DNA from: Streptomyces sp. AA1529
Lineage (GTDB): Bacteria > Actinomycetota > Actinomycetes > Streptomycetales > Streptomycetaceae
NCBI RefSeq assembly: GCF_000280905.1
Contig: NZ_ALAP01000092.1
Span: forward strand, 248,001 to 312,000
Length of the DNA stretch: 64,000 bases
Reading direction: 5' to 3'
The position numbers and the translations under genes were made by a program. The first letter of the stretch is position 1; each line of letters begins with the position of its first letter. Below, piece after piece: positions 16,273 through 24,212 of the stretch. The notes under the pieces were generated by a model. It was not told the origin of the DNA. It did no database searches and worked only from the letters and a program-made list of their open reading frames with translations.

Positions 16273-17054
16273 ACCGGCCGCGCCTGCTGACCGCGCTGGC
16301 GGCCGCGCCGGCAGCCGTCGCGGCCGCGAACATCGTGCCGGCCGCCACCTGGCTGCCGCCGGTGCGGGCCGCGTTCCGCCCGGAGCTGGACGGGCGCGGC
16401 CGGGCCGACCACATCGCGCTGACCTTCGACGACGGACCGGACCCCCGTTCCACCCCGGCCTTCCTGCGGGAGCTGGACCGGCTGGGGCTGCGGGCGACGT
16501 TCTTCCTCCAGGGCGCCGCCGTACTGCGCCACCCCGCTCTCGTACGGTGCATGGCCGCCGAGGGCCACGAGCTGGCGGTGCACTGCTGGGAGCACCAGCC
16601 CCCCTGGTTCCCGCGCCCGGCCGCCGACCGCCATGACCTGGAGCGGGCGCTGGCCGCCGTGCGGGAGACCGCCGGGACGGAGCCGCTGTGGTACCGGCCC
16701 CCCTACGGGGTGCTCACCGCGACCCGTTGGTGGGCCGCCCGGCGGCTGGGACTGCGGCCGGTGCTGTGGACCGCCTGGGGACGCGACTGGCAGGCGGGTG
16801 CCGGACCCGACAGCGTCCTCACCGCGCTGCGCGCGCGCCTGAGCGGCGGGGCGACCGTCCTCCTGCACGACAGCGACCGCAACAGCGCTCCCGGCTCCTG
16901 GCGGGTCACGCTGGCGGCCCTGCCCAGGCTGGTCGCCCTCTGCCGGGCCGCCTCCTGGCGTATCGGTCCGCTGGCGGAACACGGGCCGGTGGCGGTGACC
17001 GCGAGGAGGGCCGGGGGGACGGCCGGGGCGGAGCGGTCGCCGCTCACGGACTGA
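16269..17054 (+). CDS. Polysaccharide deacetylase (CE4/NodB-like)
   Basis: A 261-residue NodB-fold protein with a hydrophobic N-terminus (about 6-26) that may be an anchor or signal. The CE4 motifs are in order: TFDDGPD (Asp54/Asp55), the metal-site HCWEH (His105, His109), RPPYG (143-147) and a late LLHDSD. The family uses a divalent metal to remove N-acetyl groups from peptidoglycan, chitin or exopolysaccharide, or to hydrolyse related amides. It starts at the GTGA overlap with the transporter gene and ends before a terminator. With the SDR, DMT and glycosyltransferase genes it suggests an envelope-glycan or glycolipid function. Confidence 0.87.
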   Translation: MNRPRLLTALAAAPAAVAAANIVPAATWLPPVRAAFRPELDGRGRADHIALTFDDGPDPRSTPAFLRELDRLGLRATFFLQGAAVLRHPALVRCMAAEGHELAVHCWEHQPPWFPRPAADRHDLERALAAVRETAGTEPLWYRPPYGVLTATRWWAARRLGLRPVLWTAWGRDWQAGAGPDSVLTALRARLSGGATVLLHDSDRNSAPGSWRVTLAALPRLVALCRAASWRIGPLAEHGPVAVTARRAGGTAGAERSPLTD

Positions 17055-17078
17055 CGGGCCCGCACCGCCGATCGGGGA

Positions 17079-17099
17079 CACCGGGCCTCCGGCCCGGTG
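17079..17099. terminator. Bidirectional terminator hairpin
   Basis: CACCGGGCC-TCC-GGCCCGGTG, a 9-bp perfect stem with a 3-nt loop between the convergent deacetylase (ends 17054) and sugar kinase (ends 17129) genes. Confidence 0.65.
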
Positions 17100-17128
17100 C
17101 CGGGGAGCGCGGCGGACGGTGCCACGGG

Positions 17129-18607
17129 TCAGCGGTCCTGCGCCGCCGCGAGGGCGTGGACCACGTCGGCCGACGCCGGGTAGAGCGCACGGTAGAGGGC
17201 GTAGAACTCCTCGTACCTGCCGGTGGTTCCGGAGTGCGGTGCGACGGTCCCGCGAACGGGGTTCCAGGTGTCGGCGGAGGCGTCGGTCACCAGTTGCGCG
17301 GCGAGCAGCGCGCCGCCGTAGCAGGCTCCGACGGAGGTGGTCCGCAACTCCTGGGACCTGCCGGTGACATCGGAGACGATCCGGGTCCACAGCCCGCCCT
17401 GGGTGCCGCCGCCGACGGCGACGATCCGGCGGATGTCCCCGCCCGCCCGCTCGATGGCCTCGATGTTGTGCCGGACGGCGTAGGCGGTCGCCTCGAGCGC
17501 GGCACGGTAGAGGTCGCCACGGGTGTGGCTCAGCGTCAGGCCGGCGAGGACGCCGCGGGCGTGCGGATCCATGACGGGGGTGCGCTCGCCGGCGAAGTAG
17601 GGCAGCATCAGCAGCCCGTTCGCGCCGGGAGGCGAGGCTTCGGCGAGCCGCAGCAGCTCCGCGTAGTCCGGGGTGCCGAACAGCTCCCGGAGCCAGCCGG
17701 TGACGGCACCGGAGGTGGCCGTGCCGCCGGCCAGACTGCGGGTGCCGGGCAGGGCTCCGACGGTGCTCCACAGCGCCGGGTCGGTGAGCAGGCCGGGCAC
17801 GGTGTGGATGAGGAACATGGTGGTGCCGTACATCAGCATCAGGTCGCCGGGCCGGTGGGCGCCCACGCTCAGTGCCTCGGCCCAGGCGTCCACGGTGCCG
17901 GTGACGACGGGGATGCCCGGGGGCAGTCCGGTGCGGCGGGCGGCCTCGTCCGTGACGGCGCCCGCGGCCTCACCGGACCAGCGCAGCGGAGGCAGTTCGA
18001 GTCCGGGGGCGACGCGGTCGGCCCAGGGCGCGTACCACTGGTGCGCGACGGTGTCGTAGAGCGGGGTCGTCTGGCTCGCCGTGTGGTGGTCGAGCACGTA
18101 GCTGCCGGTCAGCTTGCGCACGAGCCAGGAACTGGAGGTGTAGAACCTCCTGGCGCGCGCGTACAGCTCCGGTTCCTCGTCCGCGATCCAGGCGATCTTG
18201 GCGCCGGCTGCCTGGCTGCTCAGGTCGGAGCCGCAGCGGCGCCGGATCTCCTCGGTGCCCAACTCCGCTCCGAGGCGGGCGATCTGGTCGACGGAGCGGG
18301 TGTCGACGCCGTAGAGGATCGCGGGGCGGAGGGGCACGTCGTCGGCATCGGTGAGCAGGACGCAGGGGCCCATGCCGCTGACTCCGACGGCGACGGGCCG
18401 GGCGTCGGCCGCGCCGGTCAGCTCCCGGGAGAGGGAGGCCAGTTCGTCCCACCAGACACCGGCGTCCATCTCCACCCGCCCCGGAGCCGGCCGGTCGACG
18501 GTGTGCTCGCGCACGGCGGAGGCCAGCAGCGTGCCGTCCAGCCCCACCAGTACGCCCTTGCTGCTGGAGGTGCCGATGTCCACACCCAGGACTGCGTTGA
18601 GCGCCAT
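17129..18607 (-). CDS. FGGY-family carbohydrate kinase (xylulokinase-like)
   Basis: A 492-residue ASKHA-fold kinase. The N-terminal phosphate-1 motif is GVDIGTSSSKG (8-18), a second glycine strand is GVSGMGPC, the presumed catalytic Asp lies in GTVDAWAEAL, and the adenosine loop is VGGGTQGGLW near residue 400. FGGY kinases phosphorylate xylulose, ribulose, glycerol and related sugars; the MDPHARG segment resembles XylB-type members. ATG 18607 has only a weak ribosome-binding site. No sugar gene is adjacent, but a polyol import/dehydrogenase operon lies at 25.9-31.0 kb and would supply a ketopentose if it handles arabitol or xylitol. That link is inference. Confidence 0.85.
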   Translation of the reverse strand: MALNAVLGVDIGTSSSKGVLVGLDGTLLASAVREHTVDRPAPGRVEMDAGVWWDELASLSRELTGAADARPVAVGVSGMGPCVLLTDADDVPLRPAILYGVDTRSVDQIARLGAELGTEEIRRRCGSDLSSQAAGAKIAWIADEEPELYARARRFYTSSSWLVRKLTGSYVLDHHTASQTTPLYDTVAHQWYAPWADRVAPGLELPPLRWSGEAAGAVTDEAARRTGLPPGIPVVTGTVDAWAEALSVGAHRPGDLMLMYGTTMFLIHTVPGLLTDPALWSTVGALPGTRSLAGGTATSGAVTGWLRELFGTPDYAELLRLAEASPPGANGLLMLPYFAGERTPVMDPHARGVLAGLTLSHTRGDLYRAALEATAYAVRHNIEAIERAGGDIRRIVAVGGGTQGGLWTRIVSDVTGRSQELRTTSVGACYGGALLAAQLVTDASADTWNPVRGTVAPHSGTTGRYEEFYALYRALYPASADVVHALAAAQDR

Positions 18608-18910
18608 GGCGGCAGGCTTCCAGGGATCACCGGCAGGGTCAACGTTTTCCCTGCTCAGCGAAGCGTGACCGGTCGGGCGCGGCGGCCGGCGGGTTGGCGC
18701 GGCGGGTGACCCGCCGCGCGGGCGGCGGCACGGAGGAGGCCGGGCCGCGGCAGGTTCGGCCGATGCCGGGGACGGGCACCATGTCCCGGATGACGGCATT
18801 CCGCAGTTAGTTGACCAAGTGTCAAGGTATGCGCAGTTTTCCGGCCGTACGGCGGGGGAGGCAGCAGGCGAACCATTCGAAGGGCACCGCCCTCGGCCAA
18901 GGAGCACCAC
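18608..18910. promoter_or_regulatory. Divergent promoter region with TTGAC-N5-GTCAA dyad and a hairpin
   Basis: This 303-bp region between the sugar kinase and a secreted-protein gene contains GCGCGGCGGG-TGA-CCCGCCGCGC (18697-18719, 10-bp stem), about 90 bp upstream of the kinase start. It also has an inverted repeat TTGAC-CAAGT-GTCAA (18811-18825) in a locally AT-rich patch. The dyad can act as an operator, and its arms resemble -35 elements (TTGACA on the minus strand, TTGACC on the plus). Confidence 0.45.
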
Positions 18911-19267
18911 ATGACACCGGTCACCGTACGGCCCCCCAGGGCCGCGGCCAGGCTCGCCGCTCTCACGCTCGCGGCGCTGACGCTGCTGTCCCTGCCCTCG
19001 GCTGCCACCGTGGCCGCCGTCGGCGCCGCCACCCCGCCGGGCCTGAGCTGCCACACCGGCAAGCACCACAACGACGAGTACACCGGCTACGCCCTGTGCA
19101 GGAACAACGGCAGGGCGACGCGGACCTTCTGGGTCCATCTGGTCTGCGGCTGGAGCCCTGACATCGACGGCGAACATGTCACGCTGCGGCCGGGGCAGTC
19201 CGGCCAGTCCACCGCACACTGCAGCGCCCTGGGCAGCGGCATCGGGCGGATCGAGGTGCGCCCCTGA
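18911..19267 (+). CDS. Small secreted cysteine-containing protein
   Basis: A 118-residue protein with a signal peptide (basic 1-14, hydrophobic 15-37, likely cleavage around VGAA-TPPG). The mature part of about 78 residues has four Cys (47, 63, 79, 104), enough for two disulfides, and aromatic/Gly-rich strands suggesting a small beta fold. I recognise no catalytic motif. AAGGAG precedes ATG 18911. It could be a secreted inhibitor, carbohydrate-binding module or surface protein. Confidence 0.75.
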   Translation: MTPVTVRPPRAAARLAALTLAALTLLSLPSAATVAAVGAATPPGLSCHTGKHHNDEYTGYALCRNNGRATRTFWVHLVCGWSPDIDGEHVTLRPGQSGQSTAHCSALGSGIGRIEVRP

Positions 19268-19276
19268 CCCCGGCGG

Positions 19277-20002
19277 TCAGTCGCGCCCCGGCTCCCGGGC
19301 GGCCCCCCGGACCGACGCCGCGAACCGGTGGGCCAGCTTCCGCCACACCGGCGTCGAGGTGACGGCGTCCTCGCTCGCCCGGCGGTGGAGCTCCGCGCGA
19401 TCGAGGCCGCGCTCGGCACGGCCCGCCAGCTCCCAGGACAGGATCCGGTCGGGCGAGGTCTCCGGGTGGAACTGGACTCCCCAGGCCCGCTCCCCCACCC
19501 GGAACGCCTGGTAGGGGCAGCGCTCGCTCCGCGCGAGCCAGGCGGCGCCGGGCGGGAGCGCCGTGATGGCATCCACATGCCGCTCGACCGCCGTCACCGG
19601 GGAGGGCAGGTCGTGGAAGAGCGGATCGCTCCGCGCCTCGGCCCGCAGGGTGAGCGGGGTGCTGCCGATCTCGGGCTCACCGTGCTCCGCTGCGACCTCT
19701 CCCCCGGCGACGTGGGCCAGCATCTGCCCTCCGAGGCAGATGCCGAACACCGGCGCCCCCGTGTCGAGCGCCTCGGCCACCAGGGCGCGGGTGGGCGCCA
19801 GCCACGGGGCACGTGCGTCGTCGTCGGGCAAAAATCCGCCGCCGAGCACCACCAGGGCACCGCCCGCAAGCCGCGAGGGGAGCGGCGCCCCTTCGTGGGC
19901 CGGGACGGTCCGGACGGCGACGCCCGCTTCGGCGAGCCAGTCGCCGAACCGTCCCGGCCCGCCCTGCGGGGTGTTCTGCACCACCCATGCTGTCGCCGCC
20001 AC
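19277..20002 (-). CDS. Class I glutamine amidotransferase-like protein
   Basis: A 241-residue GATase-1 fold protein. The nucleophile elbow FGICLGGQMLAH has the catalytic Cys, and WGVQFHPETSPD has the His of the Cys-His-Glu triad with the usual Glu two residues later. Stand-alone members act on gamma-glutamyl compounds or give ammonia to a partner enzyme. GTG 20002 was chosen because GGAAGG lies just upstream and the N-terminal strand (ATAWVVQNTPQGGPG) follows at once. No synthetase partner is next to it, so its substrate is open. Confidence 0.82.
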   Translation of the reverse strand: MAATAWVVQNTPQGGPGRFGDWLAEAGVAVRTVPAHEGAPLPSRLAGGALVVLGGGFLPDDDARAPWLAPTRALVAEALDTGAPVFGICLGGQMLAHVAGGEVAAEHGEPEIGSTPLTLRAEARSDPLFHDLPSPVTAVERHVDAITALPPGAAWLARSERCPYQAFRVGERAWGVQFHPETSPDRILSWELAGRAERGLDRAELHRRASEDAVTSTPVWRKLAHRFAASVRGAAREPGRD

Positions 20003-20185
20003 CGCGCCCGCCTTCCGTTCGAAATCCGCACCGGCCGCCGCGTTCCGGTCCTGACCCGGACCCGGGTACCGGCCGGCCCGGCTTCCGCGCCATGGTGACA
20101 CGGCCCCGCGGCCCGGTCACCGGCACTCCGTACGCCGGTCACTGCCGGGCGGCGGACTCCGCCGCGCCGTACATGCGGGGTGACC

Positions 20186-20238
20186 GCACGAGCGAGGGCC
20201 GGACAGGGTGCGTGCCCTGTCCGGCCCTCGCTCCGTGC
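20186..20238 (-). terminator. Very long terminator hairpin
   Basis: A 19-bp perfect stem (20190-20208 with 20215-20233, TGCGTG loop) is extended by 4 bp after a one-base bulge. It follows the 3' end (20280) of a minus-strand gene and lies about 190 bp upstream of the amidotransferase start, so it insulates the two. Confidence 0.75.
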
Positions 20239-20279
20239 ACGGCGCCTTGCGCATTGCTCCGGTCGCCGGCGCGGCCGTT

Positions 20280-20636
20280 TCAGATACGGCCGCGGGTCCA
20301 TCGCGTCACGGGGCCCGCGCTGCTGCGGGCGGTCCTCCGCCCCAGCGCGAACGCCCCCGCCAGCAGGGCGAGGAGGCCGCCGGCCGTGCCGGCGGTGAGG
20401 TTCCTGCGCTCCTTGACAGCAGTCGCACCGGCGGCAGCGGCCGCGCCGGCCTTGGCCCCCGCGGACACCAGGGTGTCCTTGGCGGCCTCGCCCTTCGTCC
20501 TCAGGTTCTCTCCCGCGGAGTGCGCGCCTTCGCCCGTGGCGGCGCCATGGGCGCCGGGTCCGGCTCCGTTCGCCGTCACGGTCTCGACCGCGCTCTCCGC
20601 GCCGCGTCCCTTGGAATTCTTCACCGGGTCAGCCAT
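20280..20636 (-). CDS. Small hypothetical membrane-tethered protein
   Basis: A 118-residue protein with a polar, Gly/Ala/Lys-rich first half (KNSKGRGAESAVETVTANGAG) and one predicted membrane segment at about 80-98 (LTAGTAGGLLALLAGAFALG). A basic C-terminus (RRTARSSAGPVTRWTRGRI) suggests a cytoplasmic tail. I recognise no family. It resembles the low-complexity small membrane proteins common in Streptomyces. ATG 20636 is the only sensible start. It ends before the long hairpin. Confidence 0.6.
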   Translation of the reverse strand: MADPVKNSKGRGAESAVETVTANGAGPGAHGAATGEGAHSAGENLRTKGEAAKDTLVSAGAKAGAAAAAGATAVKERRNLTAGTAGGLLALLAGAFALGRRTARSSAGPVTRWTRGRI

Positions 20637-20698
20637 GCCGCTGCGGGTGACCGCACAACGCGGCCCCAAACCGTGCGATGTGCTTCCGCGTCCGTCGG

Positions 20699-20971
20699 TC
20701 AGCCGCCGTACATCCCGCGGAACACCACGAAGCCGAGCACCATGCCGATGACGAGCCCGGCGACGGACACCCCGATCGCGACCGGTGCGAGCCGCTCCTG
20801 TTTGGACTTGGCGACGAAGCCGCAGACCATGCCCGCTATGCCGAAGCCGGGCGGGCAGAATATGAAGGCCACGGCACCGAGCACGATCCCGACGATGCTC
20901 AGCGTGTTGGAATCGTTGGCAGGCGGCGGACCTGGCTGGTACGGCTGATTGGGCGGACCTGAGTACGACAC
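20699..20971 (-). CDS. Small two-TM protein with Pro-rich N-terminus (DUF4190-like)
   Basis: A 90-residue protein. The N-terminus is rich in Pro, Gln, Tyr and Gly (SGPPNQPYQPGPPP), followed by two hydrophobic helices (about 24-50 and 62-84) joined by a basic loop (KSKQERL). This is the DUF4190 plan, a family of unknown function common in Actinobacteria. GTG 20971 has an excellent site (GGAGGGGGAATTA). It lies 62 bp upstream of the next minus-strand gene, and the two may be co-transcribed. Confidence 0.75.
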   Translation of the reverse strand: MSYSGPPNQPYQPGPPPANDSNTLSIVGIVLGAVAFIFCPPGFGIAGMVCGFVAKSKQERLAPVAIGVSVAGLVIGMVLGFVVFRGMYGG

Positions 20972-21061
20972 TAATTCCCCCTCCAGGGTTCGGTTCCGCC
21001 ACCCTATGGAGTGAGAGCTGTGCTGGGTAGCCTGTGTGACAGCTCTGCAACCCGGCCTTGA

Positions 21062-21559
21062 TCAGGGCGTGGCTGGTGCAACCGGGTGCGAACAGCCGGG
21101 GGAGCCGTCCGCCGCGGCGTCGGCGAACCCCCGGAGGCCGGTGAGGAGCGCTTCGCGGTCCGCGGCGGGCATGGCGGCCAGGATGCCGAGCAGGGCCTCC
21201 TCGCGGCGCTCGCGCAGATCGTGCAGATGCGCCCTGCCCTGCGGAGTCAGCCGCAGTTCCAGCTCGCGTCCGCTGGTGGGACTGGGTGAGCGCGCGACGA
21301 AGCCGATCGCCTCCAGCCGGTCGCAGAGTCTGCTGACCGACGACGGCGCGGAGCCCAGCGCTTCCCCCAGCGCCCGCAGGTTCATCCCCTCGTCGCGGTC
21401 GACGCAGTACATGACGCGCAACTGAGACGGGGACACCGGCGCGCGGGCGGTCGCGTTCCGGCCCTGCTCCCAGAGCACTTCCAGCAGTTCGATGATCTCG
21501 CCCGCGCGCTGTCCGGCCTGCTGGGCGCAGCCGCCGGGCAGTGAGGGATCCCCGCCCAT
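21062..21559 (-). CDS. MarR-family transcriptional regulator
   Basis: A 165-residue winged-helix protein. The helix-turn-helix is LRALGEALGSAPSSVSRLCDRLEAIGFV (about 60-87) and the wing PTSGRELELRLTPQGR follows. The N-terminal helix and the C-terminal helices from about 110 form the dimer interface. ATG 21559 was chosen over upstream starts because GGGAGTGG precedes it. No divergent target gene is obvious; the next gene upstream (21782, same strand) is a membrane protein. Target and ligand are unknown. Confidence 0.82.
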   Translation of the reverse strand: MGGDPSLPGGCAQQAGQRAGEIIELLEVLWEQGRNATARAPVSPSQLRVMYCVDRDEGMNLRALGEALGSAPSSVSRLCDRLEAIGFVARSPSPTSGRELELRLTPQGRAHLHDLRERREEALLGILAAMPAADREALLTGLRGFADAAADGSPGCSHPVAPATP

Positions 21560-21781
21560 ATCAGTACCACTCCCTAACGGCGGCACGGCCAGACCGGGAT
21601 CGGCCCGCCGGCCCCGCGTCGGTGCCCGCTGCGCGGCGGGGCTGCTTCCACCGGCCCACTGCGGCGTCCGTCATCGGCAAGCCTCTCCCTGAGCACCCCG
21701 TATGCCCGGTCGGCGGCCATGTCATGCCCGGCACCGGCCGCGCCACGGCACCCGGCGGGCAGTACCGGCGCTGCGGCAGCG

Positions 21782-22447
21782 TCAGGGCACGTCCGGCCCC
21801 GTGCCGGGCGGCGGCTGCCGGTGGGCGGCGGCGAGCCCGCGGGACAGGCCGGGCCGGGTGGAGCGGTCCCGCTCGGCTCGGGCGCCGCTGGCGCGGGCGT
21901 TGAGAAGCGAGTCGAAGAGGGCACGCCCCTCCAGCAGCGCGGCGCGCATGTCCTCGGTCTCCGCCGCGTTCGGGCCCGACGCGCCCCCGGCCCGCCGCGC
22001 GTCGCGGAGTTGCCGGTATCCCTGGACCCGCCGGGCGTGGTGCACCGAGAGCGCGGCGAGGCGTTCCTCGAACGACAGCCCGGCGGGGTAGCCCCGCTCT
22101 TCGGCCAGGCGCTCCAGCAGCGTCTCGGCCGCACCGAGCGCCCGGGCCGGGGAGTCGACGAAGTCCTCCTGGACGGCTCTCCACTGCGCGAGGTGGCGCT
22201 CCCGCGCGCCGGAGGCGAGCGGGAGCACCGCGAGGGAGCCGTACCGGTCGAGCCTGCCGGCCAGCTCGCGCCGCGTGGTCCGGGTGTCGCCGTGCCGCCG
22301 GGCGAGGACACGCGTGTACTCGGGGCCGAAGCGGCGCTCCAGCAGCTGGGCGTCCACGGCGGCCGCCCGGCGCCGGAGGCGGACCGCGATGACGAAGGCG
22401 AGGCCCAGGATCACGGCGGTACCGGCGACGAGCAGGAGGATGAACAT
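21782..22447 (-). CDS. Hypothetical membrane-anchored protein
   Basis: A 221-residue protein. One N-terminal transmembrane helix (2-22, FILLLVAGTAVILGLAFVIAV) is followed directly by RLRRR, which puts the bulk in the cytoplasm. The soluble part is mostly helical and Arg/Ala/Leu/Glu-rich (ETLLERLAEERG, EDMRAALLEGRALFDSLL). I recognise no domain beyond its general resemblance to uncharacterised actinobacterial single-pass proteins. ATG 22447 is well placed. It may share a promoter with nothing else; the flanking MarR gene is 222 bp away. Confidence 0.65.
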   Translation of the reverse strand: MFILLLVAGTAVILGLAFVIAVRLRRRAAAVDAQLLERRFGPEYTRVLARRHGDTRTTRRELAGRLDRYGSLAVLPLASGARERHLAQWRAVQEDFVDSPARALGAAETLLERLAEERGYPAGLSFEERLAALSVHHARRVQGYRQLRDARRAGGASGPNAAETEDMRAALLEGRALFDSLLNARASGARAERDRSTRPGLSRGLAAAHRQPPPGTGPDVP

Positions 22448-22760
22448 GTGGGCCTTCTCCCCGGCCCCGACGGGCGGCGCCCGGGAGCCGTACCGAGGGG
22501 CGGGCCGCGGAGGAGGGACCCGGCACCTGCCCGGCTTCCCGGACGACGCACCGGTAAACCACGAATCACGGCAGCGCGGGCCAAATCGGCGCCGTGGCCG
22601 TCGAGTTGCCGACAGGTCAGTCGATGGATGGTGCGGGCGTGGCGGAGGTGCGCCCCGTTGCCCGCCCTAACCGGTCGTCCGTGTCACGCTCGGGCTCCCC
22701 GCTCGCTAGGATCCGGAGCAGATGTCCGGGCACGGGGCCCGGGGAGTGCGGTTGGGGTGA
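22448..22760. promoter_or_regulatory. Divergent region; promoter of the cold-shock gene
   Basis: This 313-bp gap contains TAGGAT at 22707-22712, a good Streptomyces -10 for the downstream cold-shock gene, with a start about 40 bp before its ATG. The upstream -35 match is poor. I see no other structure or coding frame. Confidence 0.45.
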
Positions 22761-23216
22761 ATGGTGAACACAGTTGTCGGTCGAGTCGTCCGTTTCGACG
22801 GTGCGCGGGGGTACGGGTTCATCGCCCCCGACCACGGAGGCGAGGACGTCTTCCTGCACGCGAACGACCTGATGATGCCGGAATCGTTCGTGCACACCGG
22901 AGTCGCGGTGGAGTTCGAGATCGAGGACGGGGACCGGGGCCTGAAGGCCTCCTCCGTCCGGCTTCTGGACCACTCGGACGTGCCCGGGCCGGAGACCGCT
23001 CCGGCTGCCGGGGGCCGGGTCCCGCACGGCCCGGCGGCCTCCCGCGGCGAGGACGGGGAGGATCCGATGTGCGATGTGCTCGGTGTCGCCGAGTACACCA
23101 GGGCGGTGACGGAGCTGCTGCTGGAGGCGGCGCCGGACCTGACCGGCGCACAGATCCTCGACATCCGCCGCCGCCTGGTGCAGTTCGGGAAGAGCCACGG
23201 CTGGGCCGAGGACTGA
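22761..23216 (+). CDS. Cold-shock-domain protein with C-terminal extension
   Basis: A 151-residue protein. The N-terminal OB-fold cold-shock domain (about 1-68) has RNP1-like GYGFIAPD and RNP2-like DVFLHAND, so it should bind single-stranded nucleic acid. An acidic linker of about 25 residues follows, and a helical C-terminal domain (about 100-151, YTRAVTELLLEAAPDLTGAQ...) is absent from classical 67-residue Csp proteins. This longer form is common in Streptomyces. ATG 22761 is preceded by a weak GGGGAGTG. The role of the extension is unknown. Confidence 0.85.
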   Translation: MVNTVVGRVVRFDGARGYGFIAPDHGGEDVFLHANDLMMPESFVHTGVAVEFEIEDGDRGLKASSVRLLDHSDVPGPETAPAAGGRVPHGPAASRGEDGEDPMCDVLGVAEYTRAVTELLLEAAPDLTGAQILDIRRRLVQFGKSHGWAED

Positions 23217-23297
23217 CCGGACGTGCGGGCCGCGACGGTCCGCCGCGGGCTTCGGCGGGATGTTCCCGGCGGACCCGGCGGCAGGGTCGCTGCAGGC

Positions 23298-23324
23298 GTG
23301 GCGGCACGCCGGGCGTGCCGCCAC
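23298..23324. terminator. Bidirectional terminator hairpin
   Basis: GTGGCGGCACGC-CGG-GCGTGCCGCCAC, a 12-bp perfect stem with a 3-nt loop between the convergent cold-shock (ends 23216) and GNAT (ends 23339) genes. Confidence 0.8.
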
Positions 23325-23338
23325 GGGTCCCGGCGGGG

Positions 23339-23923
23339 TCAGATGCCGAACGCGGCGGGGTAGCGGATGACCCCGGACGGCACCGGCCCCGCCTCCGCGT
23401 CCAGGAAGAGGGCCATCAGGGCCTCGTCCGGCACGTCGACAGTGGCACGGATCCCCAGGCGGGAGGCCGGAAGGAATCCGAACCGCGGGTAGTACTCCGG
23501 ATGCCCGAGGACGAGCACCAGATTCTCACCGCGCCGCCGGGCCGCCCGCAACGCGGCCCGGATCGCTGCCGTTCCGGCACCGGTGCGCTGGTACGGGGGC
23601 AGCACCGCGCACGGGGCCAGCGCGAGCGCGGGATGTCCGTCCACGTGGCAGCGGGTGAGCAGGGCCTGCCCGACCGGGGTGCCGTCGGGCGCCTCGGCGA
23701 GCAGGGAGAGTCCGTCGAGCCACGCGGCGGGATCGGCGCGCAGCGCCTCGACGAGCCCGGCCTCCTCGGACGTCGGGAAGGCCGCGAGGAGGATCCTGCG
23801 GACCGCGGCGGCGTCGGCCGCGGAGTCGGGCCGCTCGGGTCGGGTGGTGAAGGAGCCTGCAGAAGGCTGGGGCAACGGGAACACCTTCGGTACGAGGGGT
23901 CCCGGTACTGCCGGCGCACTCAC
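23339..23923 (-). CDS. GNAT-family N-acetyltransferase (YhbS-like)
   Basis: A 194-residue GNAT. Motif A for acetyl-CoA is visible as VLPPYQRTGAGTAAIRAALRAAR (QRTGAG in place of QxxGxG/A), and the strand after it ends in VLGHPEYYPRFGF, the YYPRFGF segment typical of YhbS/COG3153 members. The substrate is unknown. GTG 23923 gives the full frame but lacks a clear ribosome-binding site; an internal GTG at 23884 is an alternative that would drop 13 residues. A small open frame with a good ribosome-binding site lies just upstream. Confidence 0.82.
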   Translation of the reverse strand: MSAPAVPGPLVPKVFPLPQPSAGSFTTRPERPDSAADAAAVRRILLAAFPTSEEAGLVEALRADPAAWLDGLSLLAEAPDGTPVGQALLTRCHVDGHPALALAPCAVLPPYQRTGAGTAAIRAALRAARRRGENLVLVLGHPEYYPRFGFLPASRLGIRATVDVPDEALMALFLDAEAGPVPSGVIRYPAAFGI

Positions 23924-23958
23924 CGGGCGCCCGGCGTACGGCCGGAAGGCGCCAGGGG

Positions 23959-24033
23959 TCAGGCCGGAACCGGAACCGAGGGGAGGGAGACTGTCCGGAC
24001 ACCGCGCGAAGCGGTGGTCTGCACGGCAGCCAT
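23959..24033 (-). CDS. Possible 24-residue leader ORF upstream of GNAT
   Basis: ATG 24033 follows GGGGGAGATGAG at ideal spacing and opens a 24-codon frame (MAAVQTTASRGVRTVSLPSV, then PVPA) ending in TGA. It stops 35 bp before the GNAT start, which lacks its own site. It may be a leader peptide or a short translated upstream ORF. No homology is known to me and chance is possible. Confidence 0.3.
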   Translation of the reverse strand: MAAVQTTASRGVRTVSLPSVPVPA

Positions 24034-24055
24034 CAGCTCATCTCCCCCGATCTCG

Positions 24056-24090
24056 TCCGGATCGGCGACCCGGGCGGTCGCCGATCCGGA
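24056..24090 (-). terminator. Long perfect hairpin after the LysM gene
   Basis: TCCGGATCGGCGACC-CGGGC-GGTCGCCGATCCGGA, a 15-bp perfect stem with a 5-nt loop. It lies downstream of the LysM gene and upstream of the GNAT region, the second of two hairpins here, and isolates the GNAT gene. Confidence 0.7.
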
Positions 24091-24112
24091 ACGCTAGCAC
24101 AGCTCCGGTACG

Positions 24113-24136
24113 GGGCTCCCGCCGGGCGGGGAGCCC
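24113..24136 (-). terminator. Terminator hairpin after the LysM gene
   Basis: An 8-bp stem GGGCTCCC/GGGAGCCC (24113-24120 with 24129-24136) around an 8-nt loop, downstream of the stop codon at 24213. Confidence 0.5.
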
Positions 24137-24212
24137 GGGGAGCCCGCCCCCGGTCCGCCGTGACGGCGTGCGGACCGGGGACGGCGGACCGGATCGGCGG
24201 CGTCCCGGCGGG

